DNA of 64,000 bases from Dokdonella_A sp963775445 (GTDB taxonomy: Bacteria; Pseudomonadota; Gammaproteobacteria; Xanthomonadales; Rhodanobacteraceae), in assembly GCA_963775445.1 (NCBI GenBank), contig CAVZIT010000006.1:124001-188000 (forward strand), written 5' to 3'. The position numbers and the translations under genes were made by a program. Positions 28,166 to 35,954 of the stretch are shown here, piece after piece. The notes below the pieces were generated by a model, which saw nothing but the letters and a program-made list of their open reading frames with translations, was not told the origin of the DNA and searched no databases. Within the stretch, counting starts at the first letter, position 1. Every line of letters starts with the position of its first letter.

Positions 28166-29769
28166 GGTGCGGCCTCGTCATAGGCGTACGCTTCGCGCAC
28201 GGTCGGTACATGCAGGAAGTTCTCCTTCGGCGGTGGCGAAGTGGTCTGCCATTCCAGGCCGCGCGCATTCCAGGGATTGTTGCCTGCGGGCGCACCTCGA
28301 TATAGCGACCACAGCAAGTAGAAGATCGGGAGCAGATAGGAAAGCGCCAGGATCGAAGCGCCGGCCGTGGACAGGACATTGAGCACCTGGAATTGCGGCG
28401 GATACGCGTGATAGCGCCGCGGCATGCCTTCGTAGCCAAGAAGGTACTGCGGAAAGAACGTCACATTGAAACCGAAGAACATCAGGATCGCGGAGAACTT
28501 GGCGATACCCTCGTGATACATGCGCCCGGTGATCTTCGGCCACCAGTAATGGATGCCCCCGAGGTAGGCCATCACCGACCCGCCGACCATCACATAGTGG
28601 AAATGCGCGACCACGAAATAGGTGGAGTGCAACGGCTCGTCCAGCGCCGGCGCGGCAAGGATCAAGCCGGTCAGACCACCCAGCATGAACAGTCCGATGA
28701 AACCCAGCGCGTACAGCATGGGCGCCTCGAAAGTGATATCGCCCTTGTGCAGCGTCGCGGTCCAGTTGAACACCTTGATGGCGGACGGCACCGCGACGAC
28801 GAAACTCAGGAGCGAGAACACCATGCCGGCGTAGATCGACTGCCCGGAGACGAACATGTGGTGGCCCCAGACCATGAAGCCGATCACCGCGATCGCGAGC
28901 ATCGACCAGGTCATGAACTGGTAGCCGAACACGCGGCGGCGCGTGAAGCAGGCGATGATCTCGCTGACCAGCCCCATGGCGGGCAGGATCATGATGTACA
29001 CGGCTGGGTGCGAGTAGAACCAGAACAGATGCTGAAACAACAACGGGTCGCCGCCCAGCGCCGGATCGAAAACACCGACGCCAAAACCGCGCTCCAGGCC
29101 GATCAACGCCAAGGTCATCGCCAACACCGGTGTCGCCAGCACCATCACCAGACTCACCGCGTACATGGCCCACACGAACAGCGGCAACTTGAACCAGGTC
29201 ATGCCCGGCATGCGCAGGGTGTGGGTGGTGACGATGAAATTGAGCCCGGTGAAAATCGTGGAAAAACCGGTGACGAACACACCGATCACGACCAGGAACA
29301 CATTGGTATTGGAAAACATCGTCGAGAACGGCGTGTAGAAGGTCCAGCCCGTATCGACGCCGCCCAGCAGCAAGGCTGCAATGGTGAACAGGCCGCCGAT
29401 CATGTACAGATACCAGCTCGCCAGATTCAGTCGCGGGAACGCCACGTCGCGCGCTCCGATCATCAGCGGCAGAAGGAAATTGCCGAGCGTCGCCGGGATC
29501 GACGGGATCAGGAAGAACCACACCATCACCACACCGTGGAAGGTAAACGCCTTGTTGTAGGTCTCGGCGTTGAGCAACGCCCCGCTCGGCTCGATCAGGT
29601 TCAGGCGTATCAGGGCCGCCGCAGTGCCGCCAAGAAAGAAAAAGAAAGTGATGCCGAAGGCGTAGAGAATCCCGATGCGCTTGTGATCGTGCGTGGTGAG
29701 CCACGACCACAAGCCGTAATCACGATCGAGGAAACTGCGCGCTGGCGCGACGGCCTCAGAATTGCTCAT
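28162..29769 (-). CDS. ctaD: cytochrome c oxidase subunit I, A2-type haem-copper oxidase
   Basis: 535-residue catalytic subunit: low-spin haem and haem-CuB site. Seen: FTFHGVVMVWFFLIP (haem a ligand), WFYSHPAVYIMILP (CuB His and cross-linked Tyr), WGHHMFVSG (CuB His pair) and YFVVAHFHYVM (haem ligands). The usual HPEVY has become HPAVY with YS just before it, the mark of A2-type enzymes that lack the D-channel Glu. Reduces O2 to water with proton pumping. Follows subunit II by 4-bp overlap. Confidence 0.97.
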   Translation of the reverse strand: MSNSEAVAPARSFLDRDYGLWSWLTTHDHKRIGILYAFGITFFFFLGGTAAALIRLNLIEPSGALLNAETYNKAFTFHGVVMVWFFLIPSIPATLGNFLLPLMIGARDVAFPRLNLASWYLYMIGGLFTIAALLLGGVDTGWTFYTPFSTMFSNTNVFLVVIGVFVTGFSTIFTGLNFIVTTHTLRMPGMTWFKLPLFVWAMYAVSLVMVLATPVLAMTLALIGLERGFGVGVFDPALGGDPLLFQHLFWFYSHPAVYIMILPAMGLVSEIIACFTRRRVFGYQFMTWSMLAIAVIGFMVWGHHMFVSGQSIYAGMVFSLLSFVVAVPSAIKVFNWTATLHKGDITFEAPMLYALGFIGLFMLGGLTGLILAAPALDEPLHSTYFVVAHFHYVMVGGSVMAYLGGIHYWWPKITGRMYHEGIAKFSAILMFFGFNVTFFPQYLLGYEGMPRRYHAYPPQFQVLNVLSTAGASILALSYLLPIFYLLWSLYRGAPAGNNPWNARGLEWQTTSPPPKENFLHVPTVREAYAYDEAAP

Positions 29770-30722
29770 TTTCTTGTGCTCTCCGTGGCCGGCTGCTCCC
29801 CGGGCTTCGTCGATTTCAGATACGCGATCACGGCCAGCAGATCGCTCTCGCTGATCTGCGCCGAATACGACGGCATGATCGGCTCATAACCCGCGACGAT
29901 CTGCGAGTCGGGCAGCAGGATCGAATCGCGCAGATAACGGTCGTCCGCGATCACGCTGCGACCGTCGGACAAATGCACCGCGCGTCCATAGATGCCATCC
30001 AGATCGGGCGCGTGCACCGAGGCGTTGATGCCATGGCAGCCGCTGCAGCCGCGACTGCGAAAAATTGCCGCGCCGTGAGCCGCGATGCTTTCCGGGCCCG
30101 CATGCTGATCCAGCCAGTGGGCGTACTCGGCCGGCCGCATCACCACGATTTCGCCGCGCATTTTCGAATGGTCGAGCCCGCAATACTGTGCGCAGAACAA
30201 ATGGAAATGGCCGAGTTTGGTCGCGGTGAACCAGAGCTGCGTGTACATGCCCGGCAGCACATCCTGCTTCACGCGAAAGGCCGGGACGTAGAAACTGTGA
30301 ATCACATCCTGCGAGGTCATGGTGAGACGTATCGGCTGCCCCAGCGGCACATGCAGCGTATTGATCTCGCGCTGACCGCCCGGATGCTGGATCTTCCACA
30401 TCCATTGCTTGGCGACGACGTAGATGGTCTGCGCGTTCGCGGGTGCCGAGTGCAGCTCGGCAAACAGGAACAGGCTCCAGACGAACACGCCCAGAAACAG
30501 CGCAAAAGGCACGAGTGTCCAGGTCAGTTCCACGCCGAGGTCTTTCTTCTCGGGATTGCTGCGGTCGGCGTTGCTGCCGCGGCGATAGCGCAGACAGAGC
30601 CACCACATCGCGATGAATACGCCGATGGCGACCACGCTGCACAGGATGATCATGAACCAGAACAGGAAGTCCACGCGCGGCGCAATGCTGGATGCCTCAG
30701 GAAGCAGGGCGATCGGATTCAT
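29766..30722 (-). CDS. ctaC: cytochrome c oxidase subunit II with C-terminal cytochrome c domain (caa3-type)
   Basis: 318 residues: two membrane helices (about 15-37 and 65-88), then the CuA domain with SFYVPAFRVKQDVLPG and the ligand loop HLFCAQYCGLDHSKM, then a fused class I cytochrome c with FRSRGCSGCHGI at about residue 225. The fused haem takes electrons directly from the ACIII cytochromes, typical of caa3 oxidases. Starts with a 4-bp overlap with the SCO gene. Confidence 0.97.
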   Translation of the reverse strand: MNPIALLPEASSIAPRVDFLFWFMIILCSVVAIGVFIAMWWLCLRYRRGSNADRSNPEKKDLGVELTWTLVPFALFLGVFVWSLFLFAELHSAPANAQTIYVVAKQWMWKIQHPGGQREINTLHVPLGQPIRLTMTSQDVIHSFYVPAFRVKQDVLPGMYTQLWFTATKLGHFHLFCAQYCGLDHSKMRGEIVVMRPAEYAHWLDQHAGPESIAAHGAAIFRSRGCSGCHGINASVHAPDLDGIYGRAVHLSDGRSVIADDRYLRDSILLPDSQIVAGYEPIMPSYSAQISESDLLAVIAYLKSTKPGEQPATESTRK

Positions 30723-31567
30723 GATGAAAGCCCGCCTTGGCGTGCGCGCAGTTCACGACCGCGCAGTTCGATACGCCGCAACGCAATGATCAAACCGCAC
30801 AAGGTCAACGCAGTGGCGATCCCGAGCGCCTGCATGATGCGGTGGATCACGAGACTGTAGCGACCGGTGGACGGATCGTAGTTGCAACAAAGCAGCAGAA
30901 AGTGGTCGACCAGGTTGCCGATTCGGCCCTGCGATGCGCTGACCAGCGCGAGCCGCAGGGTCTGGGGCGCGAACTCGACGCCGAACAGGTACTGCGTGAT
31001 CGTGCCGCCGGGCGTCAGCAGCACGACGCCGGCGTCATGGTCGTACTGGTGATTGCGCGCGTCGTAGTAATAGCGAAACCCGATACTCTGGCTTACGTGC
31101 TCGATCGCGACTTCGCTCCCGGTCAGGTAACGCCAGCGCGCGACGTTCGCCGCAGGGTGCGCAGCCGCATCGTGACGCTGCGTCGTGGCGGCGATCTTCG
31201 GTGTCTCGTCGGGATCGATGCTGACCAGAATCACATTGAAATCCCTGCCCGGAACAAAGCCGCTCTTCGCGACCGCGTGCGCGACACCCGCCCGCACGGC
31301 GCCACACAGATTGATGCAGCCGAAATAGCCCGGTACCAGCAGCGTCGGTTTGTCGTTGAACAGATCGCCCAGGCGCACTTTCGCGCCACGAGCATCACGA
31401 AACACGGCGGATGGCGGCACCTTGGCACCGAGCTTTTGTTCGAAACCCACCTTGCTCAGCAGATCGGGCGGCGCGCGCAACGTGGTCGGCGGTCCGGCAT
31501 ACGCGCGCGCGACCGAACCTGCGGAAAACGCGAATGCGACCAGCATCAAGGCGACGCGCCGGCTCAT
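30719..31567 (-). CDS. SCO1/SenC-family copper chaperone
   Basis: 282 residues: signal peptide to about residue 24, thioredoxin-like fold with copper-binding C-x-x-x-C in GYFGCINLCGAV, DARGAKVRLGDLFNDKPTLL strand, a later His region (DARNHQYDHDAGVVLL), and a C-terminal membrane helix (IMQALGIATALTLCGLIIAL). Delivers copper to the CuA site of subunit II, whose gene follows directly. The C-terminal anchor is less usual than an N-terminal one. Confidence 0.92.
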   Translation of the reverse strand: MSRRVALMLVAFAFSAGSVARAYAGPPTTLRAPPDLLSKVGFEQKLGAKVPPSAVFRDARGAKVRLGDLFNDKPTLLVPGYFGCINLCGAVRAGVAHAVAKSGFVPGRDFNVILVSIDPDETPKIAATTQRHDAAAHPAANVARWRYLTGSEVAIEHVSQSIGFRYYYDARNHQYDHDAGVVLLTPGGTITQYLFGVEFAPQTLRLALVSASQGRIGNLVDHFLLLCCNYDPSTGRYSLVIHRIMQALGIATALTLCGLIIALRRIELRGRELRARQGGLSS

Positions 31568-32004
31568 GGCGCCTCCTGCGTCGGTGTTTTCGGCTGGTGT
31601 TTCGGCAGCTTAGGCGCTGGTGTTGCCCGAGCGGTCGGCGGCATGGGTTGCGACGATGTACCGGAAGCGGAATGCTGCCGCAGATACAACATCGTCGCGC
31701 GGTCGATCGGGATGCGCGCAAACTCGTGCGACGCATCGGTCCACGCATAGCTGGACAGCAATTGGTGCTTCTGCGCGCGCAACGCGGCCAGGTCGTAGGG
31801 GGGATCAGGTTGCAGCCGCGGCCGTGGCGGAATTCTGCCGCCGCGTCCCGCGATTTCGGTACGCTGGGGCATGACGCCGTAATCGAGAACGAAATGCAGC
31901 GCGACAATGGCGCCGACGACCACCACGGCGAGGATCGCGAGAACGCCAAGTACCGCGCGCGCGTTTACCGCGGGAGATTCATGGCCGAACGGTGCCTCAG
32001 CCAT
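31564..32004 (-). CDS. small membrane-anchored protein of the ACIII-oxidase operon, unknown
   Basis: 146 residues. One membrane segment at about 16-42 (ARAVLGVLAILAVVVVGAIVALHFVLDY), then a periplasmic part with the PYDLAALRAQKHQLLSSYAW segment and a Pro/Ala/Lys-rich tail. Similar to the small single-helix proteins seen between actF and the oxidase genes in other ACIII operons; homology to ActG or to the oxidase assembly proteins cannot be told by eye. Overlaps actF by 8 bp and the SCO gene by 4. Confidence 0.75.
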   Translation of the reverse strand: MAEAPFGHESPAVNARAVLGVLAILAVVVVGAIVALHFVLDYGVMPQRTEIAGRGGRIPPRPRLQPDPPYDLAALRAQKHQLLSSYAWTDASHEFARIPIDRATMLYLRQHSASGTSSQPMPPTARATPAPKLPKHQPKTPTQEAP

Positions 32005-33151
32005 GCGCGCCTCCTGCAGTCATTCGCGCTCGCGGCGCGCGGACGGTGGCCTTCGCGGCGGGCTGTGCAGCGGGCAATCGTGTCAGGCGCAACTGTCCGG
32101 CGAACATGCACCACCACAGCGCACCGATGCCGAGAGGCGCGAGCAAGTCGGTAAGACGCAAGGACAATCCGTGCTCGCGGAAATTGGGAACAACCAGCCA
32201 GAGCGCGTCGGCGAGGTTGGCGCAGAGCAGCATGGCCGCAACGATGCCCAGCCACGCCCGATTGCGCTTGGCGCGGCGCGACAACAGGACGACGAACGGA
32301 ATCACGAAAAGGAATGCGATCAGGAACCAGGCCAGCCAGCGCCAACTGGTCAGCGTGCGCGGGATATACCACACGGTTTCGGCCGGCAAATCCGCGACCC
32401 AGATCGTGAGGTACTGCATGAATGCCAGGTACGAGAAGCCGAGCACGAACATCAGCAGGAGATTCCCGAGATCGTTCAGCAGCTTCGATGGATTCGCATC
32501 CACCGCCTGTGCTGCGCAAACCGCGCACAACGTGGCCAGCGCGGCCGCGGCAAGCATCCAACCGGTCGCCACCATCATGCCGAAGGTCGTCGAATGCCAA
32601 TGCGGCACAAGCGAGGAAATCCAGTCGACCGAGGCAAACAGCGTCGTCAATGCATAGACGATCAGACCGGGAGCCGCGATTCGCGCGAGGCGCGTGTTCC
32701 GGCGCACGCCGCGATTGAACAGGATCAACAGCAGCAGCCACAGCGCAAAATAGGCAATCGTACGGACGACGAAAAATGCCGGATCGAGATACCAGCTCTG
32801 TTGACGCAACAACGCGTCTTGCATGAGCACATCCGCATGCGACCACACGTACAACGCATGCATGCCGAGCAGGACGGGTATCACCAGCAACGCCATCAGC
32901 GGAAGCGTGCGCGCGGCCGCCAGCACCTGCGGGCGGATATACCAGCCCCAGGCCCCTCCACTGAGCGGATGCACCATCGCGAGGGCGAGGCTGCCAACCG
33001 ACAACCCCGTGAAAAACAGGAACGCAAACAGGTACGACAGCAACGCCTGTTGCGGCGCTGCGAATCCAAGCAGAAGGCAGCCCACGAGCGCGAGTACGCC
33101 GACAAGCGGCGCCAGCCATTCGTAACGTCGCGGCAGCCATGCACGTGTCAT
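31997..33151 (-). CDS. actF: alternative complex III subunit ActF (quinone-binding NrfD-like subunit 2)
   Basis: 384-residue membrane protein with about ten helices, e.g. LLSYLFAFLFFTGLSVGSLAL, FVVRTIAYFALWLLLLILF, LMFVLGFSYLAFMQYLTIW. The GLSVGSLAL and MQYLTIWVADLPAETVWYIPR segments match the second NrfD/PsrC-like subunit of quinol:cytochrome c oxidoreductase complex III alternatives. The ATG at 33151 overlaps the actE stop (ATGA), so the upstream open frame to 33283 is not used. Together with ActC it forms the membrane core. Confidence 0.92.
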   Translation of the reverse strand: MTRAWLPRRYEWLAPLVGVLALVGCLLLGFAAPQQALLSYLFAFLFFTGLSVGSLALAMVHPLSGGAWGWYIRPQVLAAARTLPLMALLVIPVLLGMHALYVWSHADVLMQDALLRQQSWYLDPAFFVVRTIAYFALWLLLLILFNRGVRRNTRLARIAAPGLIVYALTTLFASVDWISSLVPHWHSTTFGMMVATGWMLAAAALATLCAVCAAQAVDANPSKLLNDLGNLLLMFVLGFSYLAFMQYLTIWVADLPAETVWYIPRTLTSWRWLAWFLIAFLFVIPFVVLLSRRAKRNRAWLGIVAAMLLCANLADALWLVVPNFREHGLSLRLTDLLAPLGIGALWWCMFAGQLRLTRLPAAQPAAKATVRAPRARMTAGGAHG

Positions 33152-34053
33152 GGATGGGATCCCTGATCCGAACGCTTCCCGCGATCGGAGTCGTAGGTTC
33201 GGCTCGGAGATAATTGCGCGAGGTCCTTCGCGGTCAAATCCGATGCCGGTGCGTGCTGGCTCAACTGCAACGCACGGATCCACGCGACTATCGCCCAGCG
33301 ATCATGCGGATTCACGCGATCGGCATACGGATACATCACGCCGTAACCGTTGCTGATCACCTGGTAGAAGTGACTGTCGGGTGCGTTGCGCAGGCGATCG
33401 GTGTGGTAGCTAGGTGGCGCCGGGAAACCGCGCCGGGCGATCATGCCGTCACCATCTCCGACTCGACTGTGGCATGGCGCGCAATAGATATTGAAGCGCT
33501 CGCGACCGCGCGCCAGCAGTTGCGGAGTGATCGGCAGTGGATTGGCATAGACAGGCGGCGTGGCATTGGGTCCCTGCGCCAGGCTCTTGCCTTGCGCATC
33601 AACCCCGGTCGCCGCTCCTCCCGGTGGCACAAGGTGTACCGCGCCGTTGCGTCCGCTACTGCTGCCGGCCAGCGCGCCCGACGAACGCGCCATGGTGCGG
33701 GGCACTTGCGGTCGCGACGCATTGCCGTTGGCGAACAGCGGGCTTGGCGTCAACGGTTTGTATTTGGGCTGGGTGTACATCTCGTGCATGGCGCGCTCGC
33801 AGCCGCAAAGAGCCAATGGCAGGCACACGAACAACGACGCGAGGCGTCGTGCCGGTGGGCGCGCGTGCCGAATGTTGGGGATTCCTCCAGCGATCGTGCA
33901 TACCGCGCCGTTGGGCTTGAGCGGTGACCCGCAAGGTCGAAGTCGCGGGGCAACATGCGTCTCGACTTCGCTCGCTGCGCGAGCCACGCTCGACGCGAAC
34001 GAAGATTCGGATAGTTCCTGTCTCACTCTTGCGCTACGCGGCCTTGCGTTCAT
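33148..34053 (-). CDS. actE: alternative complex III cytochrome c subunit ActE (start uncertain)
   Basis: Open frame of 301 residues; the mature protein is clear. A lipoprotein-type signal RRLASLFVCLPLALCGC (Cys85) is followed by TQPKYKPL and one haem site FNIYCAPCHSRVGDGDG, then GVMYPYADRVNPHDRWAIVAWIRALQ. The ATG at 34053 overlaps the actC-actD stop as ATGA, but the first 60 residues look non-native and overlap repeat-like DNA. A strong TGGAGGA at 33883-33889 sits 9 bp before an ATT codon at 33873 that would give a normal signal peptide. Both starts are open. Confidence 0.85.
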   Translation of the reverse strand: MNARPRSARVRQELSESSFASSVARAASEVETHVAPRLRPCGSPLKPNGAVCTIAGGIPNIRHARPPARRLASLFVCLPLALCGCERAMHEMYTQPKYKPLTPSPLFANGNASRPQVPRTMARSSGALAGSSSGRNGAVHLVPPGGAATGVDAQGKSLAQGPNATPPVYANPLPITPQLLARGRERFNIYCAPCHSRVGDGDGMIARRGFPAPPSYHTDRLRNAPDSHFYQVISNGYGVMYPYADRVNPHDRWAIVAWIRALQLSQHAPASDLTAKDLAQLSPSRTYDSDRGKRSDQGSHP

Positions 34054-35954
34054 TCCGGCACCTCGCTGATGCTCAGCGGCGACAGCGCATCGAGGAAATC
34101 GCGCGCACTCTGCACCTCGAAACGCGGATCGTCGGCTCGCAGCAGCAGGAAATAGCGATCATCGCTGGCGCGGGCGAATGCAGGCACGTTGAAAAGTGGA
34201 TGATTGAGGCGCGGAAGACCATTGCCGATCAACATCGCGAACACGCCGAACAGCACGGCCCACAGGATCGTCATCTCGAGCGCCGGCGGCACGAATGCCG
34301 GCCAACTGAAAGGTGGGCGTCCGCCGACATTGATCGGGTAATCGATTGCCGCCGAATACCACTCGAGCAGATACGTGCTGGCGCCTCCGAAAATCGCGCC
34401 CAGCAGCGTCCACAACGGAACATGCACCGCGCGCCGATCGATCGCTTCGGCCAGGCCTTCGATCGGAAACGGCGAATACGCCTCGATCGCGCTGTAATGC
34501 GCCTCGTGCCTGGCGCGCAACGCGGCGCCCCACAGTTGTTCGGCGTCGGCGAATTCGGCCAGCAGGCCATGCATGGGCGTCCCGCTCATCGCGACGTTCC
34601 GCGAAGGTTTGTGCGCAAGCTTGCGCAACTCGTGCATTGACAGCACCGGCATAAGCCGCGAGAACACGAGATACAGCGCGAGGAACAGACCGACCGAACC
34701 GGCAAGAAACGCGATGTCCCAGAAGGTCGGATAAAACATGCCCCACGACGAAGGCACATAGTCCCGGTACAAACTGCTCACGATGAACATGAAACGTTCG
34801 AGCCACATGCCGTACAGCACGCCGAGGCTGATGACGAACAGCGCGACATGGTTGCGGCGCACGCGTTCGAACCACAGCAACTGGACCTGCAGCACATTGA
34901 ACACCATCGTGCTCCAGAACACCCAGGCGTAGGCGCCACCGAATCGATTGAGCTCCATGGCCACTTCATACTTGTCCATGCTGTAGAACGCAGTGAATAT
35001 TTCCGATGCGTAGCTGTAATCGACCCATAATCCGGCCGCCAGCATCAGCTTGGCGATATTGACGAGGTGGCGATCGGTCAGATACGCCTGCAACCCGAAC
35101 AGGCGGCGCATCGGGATCGCCAGCGTGAGCACCATCGCAAAACCCGAGAACAGTGCGCCGGCAATGAAGAAAGGCGGGAAAATCGTCGAATGCCAGCCCG
35201 GCACGAGGCCCTCGGAAAAATCCAGCGCCACCATCGAGTGCACCGAAAACACCAACGGCACCGACAGGCCGGCGAGCATCAGCGTCACGCTTTCAAGGCG
35301 TTGCCAGTGGCGGGCCTCGCCGCGCCAGCCGAGGGCGAAAAGCCCATAGAAACGCGCCTTCGCGCGCATGGTGGCTCGGTCGCGCAGCGTGGCAAGATCA
35401 GGCATCAAGCCGACGTAGACGAACGCGATCGACACCAGCAGATAGGCAATGATTGCCCAGAAATCCCATTCGAGTGCACTGCGCCATTGCGGCCACAAAT
35501 TCATGATGTTCGGGTACGGGAACAGCCAGTAGAAGAACCACGGCCGGCCCAGATGCAGGATCGGGAAGATGCCCGACACCGCGACCGCGAACACGGTCAT
35601 CGACTCGGCGAGACGATTGATCGATGAGCGCCAATCCTGTCGCGTCACGTACATCGCGGCCGATATGAAGGTGCCGCCCATGCCGATCGCGATCCACCAC
35701 ACATAGTTGGTTATCGCGAATGCCCAGGCCACCGGGATATCCAATCCCCAGATTCCGACGCCTTCGTAAAGCAGCCAGCCGATACCAACGACGAACAGCG
35801 CAGTGAGCAGCAACGCGACAACCAGGGAACCGAGCCATCGCCAGCCGAATGGCAAATCCAGTACAACCCCGCTGACGGTCCGGGTGACCGATGCAGGGGT
35901 TTCGCCTGGCGCGATCACGGGCGGCAACGTATCGGCGCGGATCACGGCGCTCAC
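34050..35954 (-). CDS. alternative complex III ActC-ActD fusion
   Basis: 634 residues in one frame. Residues 1 to about 440 are ActC, an NrfD-like quinone-binding protein with eight to ten helices (MGGTFISAAMYVTRQDWR, YPNIMNLWPQWRSALEWDFWA, GWHSTIFPPFFIAGALFSGFA). From about 450 the sequence becomes ActD (DUF3341): MHGLLAEFADAEQLWGAALRARHEAHYSAIEAYSPFPIEGL with two C-terminal helices. ActC and ActD are separate genes in the reference Rhodothermus operon. Overlaps actB and actE by 4 bp. Confidence 0.92.
   Translation of the reverse strand: MSAVIRADTLPPVIAPGETPASVTRTVSGVVLDLPFGWRWLGSLVVALLLTALFVVGIGWLLYEGVGIWGLDIPVAWAFAITNYVWWIAIGMGGTFISAAMYVTRQDWRSSINRLAESMTVFAVAVSGIFPILHLGRPWFFYWLFPYPNIMNLWPQWRSALEWDFWAIIAYLLVSIAFVYVGLMPDLATLRDRATMRAKARFYGLFALGWRGEARHWQRLESVTLMLAGLSVPLVFSVHSMVALDFSEGLVPGWHSTIFPPFFIAGALFSGFAMVLTLAIPMRRLFGLQAYLTDRHLVNIAKLMLAAGLWVDYSYASEIFTAFYSMDKYEVAMELNRFGGAYAWVFWSTMVFNVLQVQLLWFERVRRNHVALFVISLGVLYGMWLERFMFIVSSLYRDYVPSSWGMFYPTFWDIAFLAGSVGLFLALYLVFSRLMPVLSMHELRKLAHKPSRNVAMSGTPMHGLLAEFADAEQLWGAALRARHEAHYSAIEAYSPFPIEGLAEAIDRRAVHVPLWTLLGAIFGGASTYLLEWYSAAIDYPINVGGRPPFSWPAFVPPALEMTILWAVLFGVFAMLIGNGLPRLNHPLFNVPAFARASDDRYFLLLRADDPRFEVQSARDFLDALSPLSISEVPE

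Noticed and set aside
28393..29889. 498-codon open frame on the + strand opposite ctaD
   Set aside because: It is an antisense shadow of a clear oxidase subunit; the protein is Arg/His/Gln-rich with no motif, typical of GC-rich third-position bias.
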